Shown here: positions 1 to 11,900 of the stretch, piece after piece
How positions within the stretch are numbered: the stretch's first letter is position 1
Layout: every line of letters begins with the position of its first letter
From: Eumeta japonica
Taxonomy: Eukaryota; Arthropoda; Insecta; Lepidoptera; Psychidae
Direction of reading: 5' to 3'
Length of the DNA: 64,000 nt
Assembly: GCA_005406025.1 (NCBI GenBank)
Contig: BGZK01000009.1
Span: 1,054,001-1,118,000, forward strand
Made by a program: the position numbers and the translations under genes
The notes under the pieces: generated by a model
Told to the model about the DNA's origin: nothing
Seen by the model: only the letters and a program-made list of their open reading frames with translations
The model's database searches: none

Positions 1-1165
1 TTTTTGTATTAAACTTTGCTCTTAATTTTTTACATTTATGTTTTTGGTGAGATGGCATTAATACACCTTCCATTACATTCGTGTTGTCGCGTAAATCTTG
101 AAGTGTTCTATTAGGTGCTTCTATTGATTTTCTATGGACCATTGTGCTTTCGTCTCATATAATGGCTTTGCACTGTTTCAATATTTGTCTATGTGCTGAT
201 GATTTTGTGATGTCACATACCGAGAATTCATAATCAGCTAAATTTGATGGTAATTTTAAACCAGAATGAGTTGTTCGTCCACTATCCATATGTTTGCCGT
301 TATCCCTGATAATGCCAGGGCGAGAACAATTTCTTGATTTGCACGGATTTTAGCTAAATATAAATTTATCAAAAATGTTTTCCGGTGCTGCCAGGTGCGT
401 CTAAAAATATTATACCACCTTGCTTTTTTTTATAATCCATTATTATATCATATGCTTGTTTTGACCCTCAATTGATAAGGGTTTGTTATGTTGGATGTAA
501 AGTCTCAATTCGTCGATATTATAATTTGTTTCTCTTAAAAATTCACTGTTTACGGTATCCAAATGACTTTGTTTAGGAGATTGAACATGTAGTTGTATTA
601 ACGTTTGGTTATATATTGCTAAACATTTACCTTCTATCAATATCAAAGCTTTATTAAAATTTTTTTCATTAAAATTAATTTTTAAGTCCGAGTTTTGTTA
701 TAATTCAGCCGAGCTGTCATCGCTCATATATTCTCGATATTTTAGCCATAGTCTATGTGGATTAGGATTACATGCCGTTAATTGCAAATAGCTCACGAAT
801 TTGATTTGGTGTTGCCGTTTCTGCTTCATTCGTAGCTAACTCCCAATGATTATCGTTTTCTAGTAGACCCAATCTTTGACATACTTTGCGATGTCTCACG
901 AATGTGACCATTGACAGTTTAGATTTTCAAAACATGTTGGAGCCACGAATAGTGTGAAGTAAAAACGTAGATAGAAACATTCAGCGTTTTTTGGTTGCAC
1001 TGTGTAGACGTCCTATAGTGTTAGTCTTGAACACTTCATCATGTTCTTCTACTGACATTCCACGTTTTCGAGGATTAAATTATTTACTTGTTGTATCCCA
1101 TGTATAATAGCTTGGTACTTCTGAGTAAAGTCTTTAGCAAATGGATCTTTCTGGTTTGTATGGAA
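1..1165 (-). pseudogene. Helitron helicase remnant (3' part of Rep/Hel ORF)
   Basis: Read on the minus strand, broken frames recover the PIF1-like helicase region of Helitron transposons. Recognisable pieces are NPRKRGMSVEEHDEVF near 1030-1080, ENDNHWELATNEAE near 820-870, and DESTMVHRKSIEAPNRTL near 100-160. The order is right for a minus-strand gene that continues past the left edge. The piece at 443-646 (YNIDELRLYIQHNKPLSIEG) matches the segment just before the Walker A region. Frames are interrupted by stops (a Trp codon of the Walker B neighbourhood is TGA) and shifts, so it is dead. Helitrons are rolling-circle transposons encoding a Rep/helicase protein. The family call comes from memory of Helitron helicases; Rep and the termini are not in view. 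Confidence 0.75.
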
Positions 1166-1198
1166 CTTTCATAGTTTAAAAAAGGCTGTTACTATCAT

Positions 1199-1750
1199 TG
1201 GAACGAAGTTCCTTACGGCGGGCTTGGAGGAGATAGGGATTTTGCTGCGCGACCGAACTGAAAAAAATGTGATAGTAAAACCGTAAGAAAAAGTCCGTGG
1301 AATAAAACCGTTAAATGAGACGTGCGCAGGCGCGACAGTCGTATATTTTTAGATATGTCTTTATTTTACTGCGCGTTTATTGGCGCAAGGTGACGCGAAC
1401 TCGGCGAACGGCGAGCGCTGATTTGTGGATCATACCGGGCACGGCTGGCATGAGGCCCACTTGTTTACGACTTCGCGCGATTACCGAGAATCGGTCGGTT
1501 ATTTTCCATTAACAAATATATGTCGGTAAAAAGCAGCCAAATCATAATAATCGTAAATTTTTTCGAAAATAGAATTAACAATAAGAACAGAAAATGAAGA
1601 TGATTGAAGAACAGATAGTAAGGAGTAAATGTCATAATTCCACTACAACGATCACCAACCGATTTAAGTGGCATCTTATAATATTTTTCAGTTCGGTCGT
1701 GCAGCAAAATCTCTATCTCCTCCAAGCCCGCCGTAAGGAACTTCGTTCCA
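1199..1750. mobile_element. Foldback MITE with ~60-bp terminal inverted repeats
   Basis: The left end (1199-1262) begins tggaacgaagttccttacgg and reappears inverted at 1687-1750, so about 60 bases at each end are near-perfect inverted copies. The outermost 13 bases are themselves palindromic (ggaacgaagttcc). The 420-bp interior is moderately GC-rich and has no convincing gene; short reading frames inside it are not protein-like. No clean target-site duplication was seen. It sits 30 bases from the Helitron remnant. The superfamily is not assigned. Confidence 0.7.
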
Positions 1751-2071
1751 AAAATTTTCTGAATTTCGGTTTATATACCATCATACATCGAAATTTCTAT
1801 CACCAGAATATACAAGATTCCCAATAATGACAGCTTATTTTAAATCTTTGAAGAATTTTTAAATTATCTTTCAATTTTCTCGATCGTTCTAGAATGTTAA
1901 AGAACATTTTAGAACTTTCAAGATTATTTCCGATAATGACAGACCATCCTGGATCTTTACAGTTTTTTTTAATAATAGTAAATCGTTCTACAATATTCTA
2001 GAATATTACGGCAAAATTTGAAAATTTTAGAAGTCCTTATGAGTTAGAGAGTTAATTCATCACATATTTTT
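1751..2071. other. AT-rich spacer, degenerate 'agaactttc / agattattcc' words
   Basis: No gene. It holds repeated short words (agaactttc, agattatttc, ataatgacag) that resemble those of the degenerate tandem repeat at 4500-4745, on the other side of the TIR element. The element may have landed inside an older repeat. Confidence 0.35.
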
Positions 2072-4461
2072 GAAGTTATACTTCTTTTGGCGTTTGATGA
2101 GAGTGAATTTAAGAGCTGCGCACAAACGACATGGTGAAGTTAGCCACAGAATAGAAATAATAAAAAATATTTCGACACTGAATATAGTTACCAGATTGAA
2201 GCTGCCCGCTTAGAATTCGAATTTCGAATAATGAGAGAATTTATGTACATTTAATATAAGAAAATAAAATTATTTTAAAATTTAAACTGAACTTTATTGA
2301 TGTGTTGGCGAGTACTTTGATATGGTAATCAGCGTCTGATGATGGAGCCAGAAGGTGGCCATAGGAACTCCGTAATTAAACGACGCAACCCCATCGAGTT
2401 TGGGCTCGTTTGATTCCTCTTGACGAGTACTTTGATACTATATGGTAACCAGGGTCTGATGATGGAGCTGGAAGGTGGCCATAGGAACTCCGTAATTAAA
2501 CGACGCAACCCCATCGAGTTTGGGCTCGTTTGATTCGTCTTGACGAGTACTTTGATACTATATGGTAACCAGGGTCTGATGATGGAGCTGGAAGGTGGCC
2601 ATAGGAACTCCGTAATTAAACGACGCAACCCCATCGAGTTTGGGCTCGTTTGATTCCTCTTGACGAGTACTTTGATACTATATGGTAATCAGCGTCTGAT
2701 GATGGAGCTAGAAGGTGGCCATAGGAACTCCGTAATTAAACGACGCAACCCCATCGAGTTTGGGCTCGTTTGATTCGTCTTGACGAGTACTTTGATACTA
2801 TATGGGAACCAGGGTCTGATGATGGAGCTGGAAGGTCATAGGAACTCCGTAATTAAACGACGCAACCCCATCGAGTTTGGGCTCGTTTGATTCGTCTTGA
2901 CGAGTACTTTGATACTATATGGTAATCAGCGTCTGATGATGGAGCTAGAAGGTGGCCATAGGAACTCCGTAATTAAACGACGCAACCCCATCGAGTTTGG
3001 GCTCGTTTGATTCGTCTTGACGAGTACTTTGATACTATATGGTAATCAGCGTCTGATGATGGAGCTAGAAGGTGGCCATAGGAACTCCGTAATTAAACGA
3101 CGCAACCCCATCGAGTTTGGGCTCGTTTGATTCGTCTTGACGAGTACTTTGATACTATATGGTAATCAGCGTCTGATGATGGAGCTAGAAGGTGGCCATA
3201 GGAACTCCGTAATTAAACGACGCAACCCCATCGAGTTTGGGCTCGTTTGATTTCTTGACGAGTACTTTGATACTATATGGTAATCAGGTCTGATGATGGA
3301 GCTGGAAGGTGGCCATAGGAACTCCGTAATTAAACGACGCAACCCCATCGAGTTTGGGCTCGTTTGATTCGTCTTGACGAGTACTTTGATACTATATGGT
3401 AATCAGGGTCTGATGATGGAGCTGGAAGGTGGCCATAGGAACTCCGTAATTAAACGACGCAACCCCATCGAGTTTGGGCTCGTTTGATTCGTCTTGACGA
3501 GTACTTTGATACTATATGGTAACCAGCGTCTGATGATGGAGCTGGGTGGCCATAGGAACTCCGTAATTAAACGACGCAACCCCATCGAGTTTGGGCTCGT
3601 TTGATTCCTCTTGACGAGTACTTTGATACTATATGGTAATCAGCGTCTGATGATGGAGCTAGAAGGTGGCCATAGGAACTCCGTAATTAAACGACGCAAC
3701 CCATCGAGTTTGGGCTCGTTTGATTCGTCTTGACGAGTACTTTGATACTATATGGTAATCAGCGTCTGATGATGGAGCTGGAAGGTGGCCATAGGAACTC
3801 CGTAATTAAACGACGCAACCCCATCGAGTTTGGGCTCGTTGAAGTTACACTTTGGTGCTTATGAGAGTGAATTTGTGAGCTGCGCACAAACGACATGATG
3901 AAGTTAGCCACAGAATAATAATATCAACACTGAATATAGTTACAATACTGAGTGTTCATACTATATATAGTCATAGTACAGAGTGTTCATGCTATATATT
4001 ACATAGTACTTAATTCATAACCCAGTTCTTGCAAAATATAGTATTCATATGAATAATCAATTTTGAGTATTAATTTTCTATAATTATTATTTTTGTTCAA
4101 TTTATTATATATATAAACATTATTTGTAAACTTTTAACATAGTGTTGTGAAAAATTGTGAAAATTTGAAGTGTTTTTAAATATTAGAGGTTAACCATGTA
4201 AGTATAATATATAGATATATTTCTAACGAACTCTTTTCTAACAAATAATTGAATAATAAGTACACACTCTTTTTAAATGTATTTGACTCATTCACATAAT
4301 GAATAATGATTATATATTTGTACTGTATTGTTATATTGTTACGTTAATAAAACATTTTCAATTAAACAAAATCGTTTTGATTGATTTTAATATTTATTGT
4401 CGATTACTACTGCATTTGAGTTATTTTAAATATTATTCATACGCCAAAGAAGTATAACTTC
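2072..4461. mobile_element. TIR element 'GAAGTTATACTTC' carrying a minisatellite (copy 1)
   Basis: The left terminus reads gaagttatacttcttttggc (2072) and the right terminus reads cgccaaagaagtataacttc, ending at 4461, so the ends are inverted copies of one another. After the left end come about 235 bases of unique flank that recur almost unchanged in copy 2 (57307-57510), including the segment gattgaagctgcccgcttag. Then comes a 120-bp tandem array. After the array, 3841-3950 repeats the left-flank segment in direct orientation (gagagtgaatttgtgagctg, then gcgcacaaacgacatgatga). The copy therefore looks like two partial elements joined. No transposase gene is visible. The superfamily is unknown to me. 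Confidence 0.65.
2308..3840. repeat. 120-bp minisatellite array, 13 units (array 1)
   Basis: The marker gatgatggagc occurs 13 times, at about 2338, 2458, 2578, 2698, 2818, 2934, 3054, 3174, 3292, 3412, 3532, 3649 and 3768. The spacing is therefore 120 bases, with a few units of 116-118. Units differ mainly by a few substitutions (gtaatc/gtaacc, gctaga/gctgga, gattcg/gattcc) and small deletions. Because 120 is a multiple of three, a minus-strand frame stays open across full-length units and encodes a 40-residue repeat containing MGLRRLITEFLWPPSSSIIR. The deleted units break it. I treat this frame as a by-product, not a gene. Confidence 0.95.
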
Positions 4462-4499
4462 TAACGCGTGTACATAAGTACACACACTCTTTTTTTTTT

Positions 4500-4745
4500 T
4501 TAGAACTTTCTAGAAATTTTAACAGTTGCACACATTTTGGAACTTTATAGAGTATTCAAGAAAATTTTAGAACATTCCAGATCGATTGTAACAGTTGCAC
4601 ACATTTTGGAACTTTTTAGATTATTCCAGAAATTTTTAGAACCTTTCAGGTCTATTGTAACAATTGCTTATACATTTTGGAACTTTTTAGATCATTCCAG
4701 ACCAATTGTCACAGTTGCACGCATTCTAGAACTTTCTAGATCATC
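4500..4745. repeat. Degenerate ~70-bp tandem repeat, about 3.5 units
   Basis: The phrase cacattttggaactttt recurs near 4530, 4600, 4670 and (altered) 4720, each preceded by a form of tgtaacagttgca and followed by agattattccag. The units are diverged. The plus-strand reading frame over it is just the repeat read through, not a gene. Confidence 0.6.
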
Positions 4746-4905
4746 TGTTCTATTTTTCTGTGTATTTCCTTATATGATTTCAATTCTTGAACCTTTGATA
4801 AGATCATTTCACAACAATATATATCCTTTGTTATCTAGCATTTAACAAAGCATTTTAAAAAATGTATCTAGTTGCATCAGGTTCGTTAAAATTATTTGGT
4901 CTTCC

Positions 4906-4952
4906 ATTCGCAGGCGATTCCGAGCGGCAGTCTCGTGTGTTATTCTTGTACT
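4906..4952 (-). mobile_element. Solo end of the 160-bp CAGT MITE family
   Basis: Reading attcgcaggcgattccgagc followed by ggcagtctcgtgtgttat, this matches the terminal 45 bases of the element at 7661-7820 (gcaggcaactcagagcggca). The rest of the element is not recognisable, so this is a truncated copy. Confidence 0.5.
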
Positions 4953-6137
4953 TTCCATGAAATAGAACTACTTTTTTTAAATATTTGACGTTTAGTCGTT
5001 TTTATTAACGAATCTTTTTTGCTGCATTGATGGAGACGAAATCTAATATATTATTTTATTTCACTTTTTATTAGAAGATGCTTTTGATTGAATGACGCCG
5101 ATTGTTCTAATAACAAAGATTTTTTAACATATTTTAGAAATTTCTTTTTCTACTTTACGCAAAAACCTATAATAAATTCGGTTGGTAACACAGATAAATA
5201 CCAATATATATAAAGTAAATAACTTATAAAATTCAGAGTAATGAAGTCCTTTTCCATATTTTACAACTCCGTTGTCAAACGAATTAGTCGGTACGTACGA
5301 TATATTTTTTCAATTTTTTGGATAAATATTGGAATATAAACTAGGTACTCACTCGCAATCCCACGTTATTTCCTGTTCTAGAATCGTAATCTTTTATAAT
5401 GCAAAAAGGCATTTTCGAACTAGAAACTACCTATTATTATCACGCACGCGGTCAGTTATCATAACGCGCGGCTGGGTTTTAGTGGGACATAGCGCTGCAT
5501 TGCTATAGATATCTTTGTTTTTACTTAATCGTAGCGCCTCAAGAATGTAAATGTTTTGCTATAAAACATCAAAAAAGGATGTATGAACATAATAATTTCT
5601 CATGAAACAAGAAATTTTGTTTTATACGCAATTTTTTTAGTTTATACTTAATTAAACCTAGAAGTGTTATTGTACTATAGTGATATTAAATAGGTCAACA
5701 AAAATATTTCATTAGTTGTGAAATATTTACAAAGTTGGTGTTGATTTATAACAGCTTATTGAACCATTATAAGTGCTTCATTATTAATTGTATTAGCTGT
5801 AAAAATACTCACAACATAAACAACGATTAAACTAGAGACTAGACAGCAGACTATAAAATACTGTAGTCATTTAACTGAAAACGATTTTCTATTTTTTCAC
5901 ATAAATATCCATATAGAGAAAGAACGAATGCAACCTAGGTGGCAACACCAATTGTAATGATCCTTGAACAATATCATAAAAACATATAGCCTTTAAATAA
6001 ATCAGAAATTTTATTTTTTGATACCATCGATTTTACTCTTATTTTCCACGATTAATATATTAACAAACGACTATGGATATTATATTTATCCTAAATCGTT
6101 TGCTATATAATTAAAACATTATAAAACATATTGTTTT
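4953..6137. other. AT-rich intergenic DNA
   Basis: I see no gene, no terminal repeats and no recognisable transposon in this stretch. A short GC-richer patch at 5445-5510 has no coding potential. Confidence 0.4.
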
Positions 6138-6670
6138 TTGTGGAGGACGGATACTCTTTCACGGGAAATGGTTCTGAATGAAACGCCGTCGTCGTTGCAC
6201 TGAACGAGCTTCACTCTCTGCGGTGGATGCTTCCCATCTTCTTCGGGTTTCTCCGTCGGCCGCTGCACTCGAACTGACAATTTACTCCGGAAGTGTTCCA
6301 GCTTATAAAGGCAGGGGTGTTTCCCCCTCTCGCCATGTGTTTAATGTCTTCCCCCTTCCCCCCGAAGGAGCACAGCTGGCATATATTTATTATATTACAT
6401 TTACAATATACAAATTATCAATAAACAAAACTAAACAATGAAACAAACAATTATAACTCTAGACCGTGCCCGTAATATATATAGAGTGCCTCTAATATAG
6501 CGGGCGGATATCGTGTTGTTTATCCCGTCCTTCCTTATCTTAACCTTTGTCTTTATCCACCCGTTCGTGTGGTAGCGAGCTGGCTGTATGCCCTAAATGC
6601 CTAATCACCTCATTTTCGAGTCATACGATTCCGGCTGCTACCACCGGCATGGGCACACAATGACAGCCTA
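6138..6670. other. GC-richer island, possibly a solo LTR
   Basis: Base composition changes sharply from the AT-rich surroundings. The block opens tgtggaggacggatactctt and closes near ...ggcatgggcacaca, i.e. TG...CA ends as in retroviral-type LTRs. It includes a TATA-like gcttataaagg at about 6300 and an AATAAA-like signal near 6420. The 87-codon frame from 6178 is not similar to any protein I know. No flanking target duplication was found, so the LTR reading is a guess. Confidence 0.3.
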
Positions 6671-7660
6671 TAGGACCTGCAATGAACCGAATATGTTAAT
6701 TTCTATCTATAAGGGATAATAAAATACATAACAATATCAAATGTTTATTTTCTAAAAGCATTTTTTTTTTAATTTTATAAGTCAATATCAAATTTTGAAC
6801 TTTTGAACAAATCAACCGATTTTGATCTATTTTGTGACGTTCGACCTATGTTTTTAAGTATTAAAATTATGTATCTTATCTACCCTTATCGAATAGGTTT
6901 CTGGGGAGCCCTTAAATTCATTATACCACCCGGGCCATTCAAGTTCAGTCCGACCCTGCTGATACCTACTATATATTTAATATTTAAACAAATATTAAAT
7001 CCACACATACAAATTAAATCCTTCCTTGAATATAGTAACATCATTACGACGCATGCGTAATTCACGAAACTAACTAGATATGCGTAAAATAATACAAATG
7101 TCGATAAGAAGGAATTCAGTACGCAATTAGTATCATTTAGTATCTTTTGGTCTGAAGTTTCGGATTAAAAATGCTCTAACATTCCGACGTGCGAACGTTT
7201 TCATTATTCGAAATTATGTTTCGAGTTACTAAATATTTACAGCTAAAAAAAGTGTACTAAGATATCCAACTGGCAACTATTGATAGGAAGAACAAAGTAT
7301 ATCTTTCCCAATGTTGTTAGATAGTTAATTTTATTCACCGATGTCACTGTAGTGTACAATGTACACCTAAAATTAGTCAGCATTATATTCCACATATTTA
7401 TAAACACTGCTATGTGATGTTATTTATGTTTGATGTTACTCCATAAAACCTAGAAGTACTCTAAAACGATTTAGTTCCTGATCGAGCTTTTCATAGGTCC
7501 TTCGCGTAGGAAATATGCTCGAAAATAATTTGAAAGTTTACCTACATATCGTTCGAGGCCTTTATACAGTTTTAGAAATAATACGCCGTGCTAATATAAT
7601 AATGATAAGCTTAAAACCACGGTGTAGATCAACAGGAGGCGATAAAGTCTAGCGTGGGGT
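6671..7660. other. AT-rich DNA with a possible hAT terminal fragment
   Basis: No gene. At 6880-6960 the minus strand reads cagggtcggactgaacttga and then gaatggcccgggtggtataa. This resembles the 'cag-g-cggattaagc' style of terminus seen in the hAT remnant at 21440. The remainder shows nothing I can name. Confidence 0.3.
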
Positions 7661-7820
7661 GCAGTACAACGCACGGAACTGTACCGCTGCGAAGTCAGTC
7701 ACAAGATAGAGTCGCAATGGCGTAAAATAAGAACGCGGGAGAGAAGAGTGGGAAGCGTTGAACCTTGCATAACATAATTCGCAGGCAACTCAGAGCGGCA
7801 TAGTGTCGTGCGTTGTATGT
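7661..7820 (-). mobile_element. 160-bp CAGT/TA MITE, copy A
   Basis: Ends are inverted copies: cagtacaacgcacggaactg on the left and gtgtcgtgcgttgtatg on the right. Read on the minus strand it aligns end to end with copies at 10205, 28811 and 30311. Noncoding. CAGT termini and a TA next to the ends suggest mobilisation by a Tc1/mariner-type transposase. Confidence 0.7.
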
Positions 7821-8763
7821 AAGTTACAAAGTAATTTATATTATTTAATTGAGAAGTTTTAATATATTAAAACAAACTAAATGGGTATTATACAATTAAA
7901 ATCTTTACCTGTATTCTTACATTACATAGTTTTTGTATGCTATAGACTTTTTTATTATTACACATTATTTTCATTATTATACACAGAACAGTATTTAATT
8001 ATCAACACCATAATCGGTTCATAAAAATATTATGTTATAAGAAAAATAATATTTTACTACACAATGCTATAGATTAAAGTTCCCGCCCGCGTTGAGTTTA
8101 TGTTTGAACAGGTTAATCTCAGAATCTACTGTTAGGATTTTCGTAAAGTTTTCGGCGACAGAAAGAAAGTTTACCTAGAAAAAGTACAGCATATAAATTA
8201 TGAACGTTTAGCAAAAATAAGCAACGGGTATTATGTATGCTGCGTAAATAGTTAAGACTTATACGAAAATAATGTATATTGGTATAGTTTTTTTTAAACT
8301 TGGAAAAAAGTCTATTAAGAATTTAATTATTGATTAAGGCACTCATTGTTTTCACATGGCCAATTGTATATTGCTCTGTCACATGTAACATTAAAACTTT
8401 ATTTGTTCTTATTTGCACCTAATCCTAAAGAAGTCATTAATGTTACATGTGACAAGAAATATTTTAAAATGAAATATGTAACTTTTATACTCTTCTCATC
8501 ATTCCTTCCTTTGTAATTTTCTATGATAAGTGAATCCCGAGATTAACGCGTTTAAACATACAAATACTCAACTATACACTGTTATAGTAGGAACATGGCC
8601 TTTTAATAATTTACCTTTAACACAATCTTATAATGGATTAAATAAAGGTTAATATCCCAGTGATAATGTAAAACTTAATGTGCCCACTGTATCAATAGAT
8701 ATCTCCTAAACCATTGTCACATAACCACATCCATATATAATGACTTTAAAAGACATGTATCTG
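7821..8763. other. AT-rich DNA downstream of Dhdds, with one hairpin
   Basis: No gene found. The region lies beyond the 3' end of Dhdds. The only structure noted is the perfect inverted repeat at 8377-8454. Confidence 0.4.
8377..8454. repeat. Perfect 18-bp inverted repeat (78-bp hairpin)
   Basis: tgtcacatgtaacattaa at 8377-8394 is answered by its exact reverse complement at 8437-8454, around a 42-base AT-rich loop. It could be a tiny nonautonomous transposon or a transcribed hairpin; no target duplication was seen. Confidence 0.6.
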
Positions 8764-8769
8764 TTTATT
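8764..8769 (-). terminator. Poly(A) signal of Dhdds
   Basis: tttatt on the plus strand is AATAAA on the minus strand, about 17 bases after the Dhdds stop codon at 8786. A very short 3' UTR is inferred. Confidence 0.45.
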
Positions 8770-8785
8770 ACAATAAATTAAACAT

Positions 8786-8989
8786 TCAACAAACAATATA
8801 TTTTTCTAACTCTTGATAACGTTTTCTTTCTAAATTCTGTAGAAATGCCTGCTTCTTTGCATTCATTAAACTTGAATCTTCCACTGCAGCTGGTGCAAAT
8901 CGTTGATAATGTAAAATAGCTGTTAACAGGTCCCATATTTTGAACTCTGGCCATAAGACGTCGGTGAAGTACAGAACAGTGTTTGATAT
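8786..8989 (-). CDS. Dhdds: Dhdds exon 5 (C-terminus and stop)
   Basis: Acceptor ttatctttcag precedes ATATCAAACACTG. The exon encodes residues 217-283, including the conserved [19 protein letters not shown], then a charged helical tail ending EKYIVC and TGA. It joins exon 4 in phase 0 across a short 65-base intron. Confidence 0.93.
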   Translation of the reverse strand: MSNTVLYFTDVLWPEFKIWDLLTAILHYQRFAPAAVEDSSLMNAKKQAFLQNLERKRYQELEKYIVC

Positions 8990-11900
8990 CTGAAAGATAA
9001 CATATAGTTTAATTTCATACAGAGCCATTCTAATGTTTTTATATGTGCACATACCTGCCACAGCATAAAGTCTGATAACCGTACTTCCCCAGATGTACGC
9101 ACCAACAATTCTGGTTCCCCAAGTTCAAGACTTTGTGAAATGAGGTCTGCATCAATGTCACTTGATAAGAGTTCATTTTCTTGGACTCCATCAATTATAT
9201 GGGAGGCTGCTCTGCTAATTTCATCACGAGCTACAAGAAATCAAATATTCAATAGTTAATGAATAATATGACTATTTTCTAAAAATCAAGAGTAAAACCA
9301 GCACTTGTATAGTTTTTATTACAGATAAAATTTTAAAAGATTAACTGATATCTAATTAAGATCTTATGATATTTTCATGTAGAAACTACTGATTTTTTTC
9401 CACTTTAGAGTTTTTACTAATTTACTTACTTAATCTACTTATTATTATCATAAGAAACTAGCCTTTGCCTTTGGCTCCGTCCGCATAGACATATGATGAA
9501 TTTTTTGTATAAGATTTGTGTAAAACTTGTTCTCTGTGAGGATTTATGTCCCTAAAAGGGTAATTGTGCAAATTTCAAATCAATCGGACCTATAGTTTTA
9601 GAGATCTCATAAAATCATGAATTTTTTAGAAAGGATTTGTGTAAAATCTGTTCTTAGTGAGCGTCTACATCTCCAAAAGAGTAACTATGCCAATGTTCAA
9701 GTCGATCGAATCGAACCTATATACACACACACAAACATAGATAGATAACATTGTTGTGTTAATAAATCGAATTTTGTATGATGAATTTGTAGAAGTGAAA
9801 CATAACATAAGAACAAAACAAATGAAATTAAATATAACACATACACAAATATTAAAAGAAACAAAATAATACTGAGACCATTGATATATTAGGGAGAGTA
9901 TAGACATACTGCATACATTTCGCTTTTGTATTTAATGACAACTTCTTTCTATTGTTATTTGCATCCCGCCCTGGGAGTTGAAAAAAAAACATTTTCATAG
10001 TTCTGTTTTATATACTTCACAGAGTAACTTATGTCACAAATTCCATAGCTTATCTCAAAATTTGCTTAAAACCGTCTATTTTCTAGGGCTTTTATAGTAT
10101 TTATAAGCAGCAAACACGTGGGCTATTGGAAAGTAAAATAAATGGTCACCATCACCCATGGACATCAGCAACTCCAGAGGAATCACTTGTGCGTATGAAA
10201 CGTACAGTACAACGCACGAAACTCTGCCGCTCTGAATTGCTTGCGAATGATGCAATGCGCAGGTTTAACGCTCCCCGACCAATTCTTCTTCCCCGCGTGA
10301 CTATTGCGACATTTTCGTGACTAACTTCACAGCGATAGAGTTTCGTGCGTTATAGGGTATAGTAATAAAACATCAGTCATAAAGATGGTGCTGAACAATG
10401 ACGGGAATCAGCGGCAGGAATAAGACTGAATAGCTCTTTAGAGAACTTCCCACAGCGTATGCGACAGAGCATGCACGTAATATCTTTACGTCTTTTCGCA
10501 AGGTGAACGGATCGAGTAGGCCAGTGAGTCACCGACGATTCCAGATGTTTTATGTTGGATGTGATCTAGAGGCAAAAGTTGATATTGGGGTACCCCAGTC
10601 CGTAGGTGACAACATATTCTAGATGAAACCTTTATAAGTAGAGGATTATCATCTCCTAATTTGTAAGTAAAGTAGGAGATGATAATCCGGCTTTAAGTAT
10701 TGTTATGCTCTATTGAGCACCATGAGCTTTTTAGAAGCTAGTTTCACTTTGCCATCTAGACGATCGCTAAACTGAACGCTGCGCGATATGTCGATTTCAA
10801 GGATCCAGATACACGGTATGGCACTAAAAGGAGTGCTTGTAAAGATGTGAAGGGACGAAAGGCTAATTTTTAGCGGTAAACGCGCAAAACGGGTGCCTTT
10901 TAAGGGTTAAATTTAACAAGGTTAAATGTACCTCATTACAAATTTGCTCTAAGATTGTCTTGATTTCAGATACAATTTGGTTTCGATAATCATTGACACG
11001 GTCCCGAGAAATATTAGCGTAGCCGAAGAATAATGCATCCACCCTATTGTCTTCCGCATAGTAAGGAAAGTTTCCGATTTTCAGTAAATCATTGGTATCC
11101 AAGATGAATACGAGTTGGGAACAGTACATAGTCTTGAGGAACACCGGCATTCACGGGCGTTTGGTTTGAGCATATACTGTCAATTGTGACCTTAATGCTT
11201 TGTCTCAGGAGAAAATTGCCAATTCCCTTACATAAATTGTCGGGAATGCTGCAGGAAGGAAACTTCAAAAGAAGCGCTTAATTCCAGGCTCCATCAATAA
11301 CCTTTTCTACATCCAAATTAACAGCCAAAACTCCTCCTTTGCTCTCAGCTGCCTCCATTCAATGATGGGTCAATAAATTGAGATCAGCGACCACTTCGGA
11401 AACCGTACGGGTGCTCGTTAATCAACTAGTGTTCCTCTAAATAGCCCAGAAGCTGGCGGTTCATTATGCATTCCATTGTTTTAGAGAACAAGAAGGTAAT
11501 AGAGACAGATATGTAATTGGACGAGTCTGATCATTCTTACTAAGTAATATACCCTAATTTTATTTTAATACTAGAATTTTCTCAAATAGGATCCGTGACC
11601 GATAACGAGATCGAAATTGTAAGCGGGGGAGCAGATTAGAGAGTTTTTGGGAGGTACAGAAATTGAGAACGGGACCAAAGTTGAAATTGAGTTGGGGACA
11701 CTAAATTAGAATCAGAAGTATGTAAAGAATCGAAATGAGGATTTGTACCACAATGAGAATTGAGAGATATGGGATCAAGAAACCAGAATCAGAATTTACT
11801 TAGATCAAGACCAAGTTCGGTATTAAAAATGGGAACACGATTACAATCAAGTAAGACAAATTGGCATTGAGAGCAAGACCAGGATCAACATCGACAACGG

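Noticed and set aside
2329..3585. Minus-strand ORFs encoding MGLRRLITEFLWPPSSSIIR repeats as a repeat protein gene
   Set aside because: They exist only because the 120-bp minisatellite period is divisible by three. Frame-breaking units are scattered through array 1, and there is no domain, signal or splice context.
2308..3840. CRISPR-like array
   Set aside because: The 120-base units abut directly with no unique spacers, and the genome is eukaryotic.
6178..6441. 87-codon gene in the GC-rich island
   Set aside because: No recognisable domain; the second half is AT-rich noise. More likely part of an LTR-like element.
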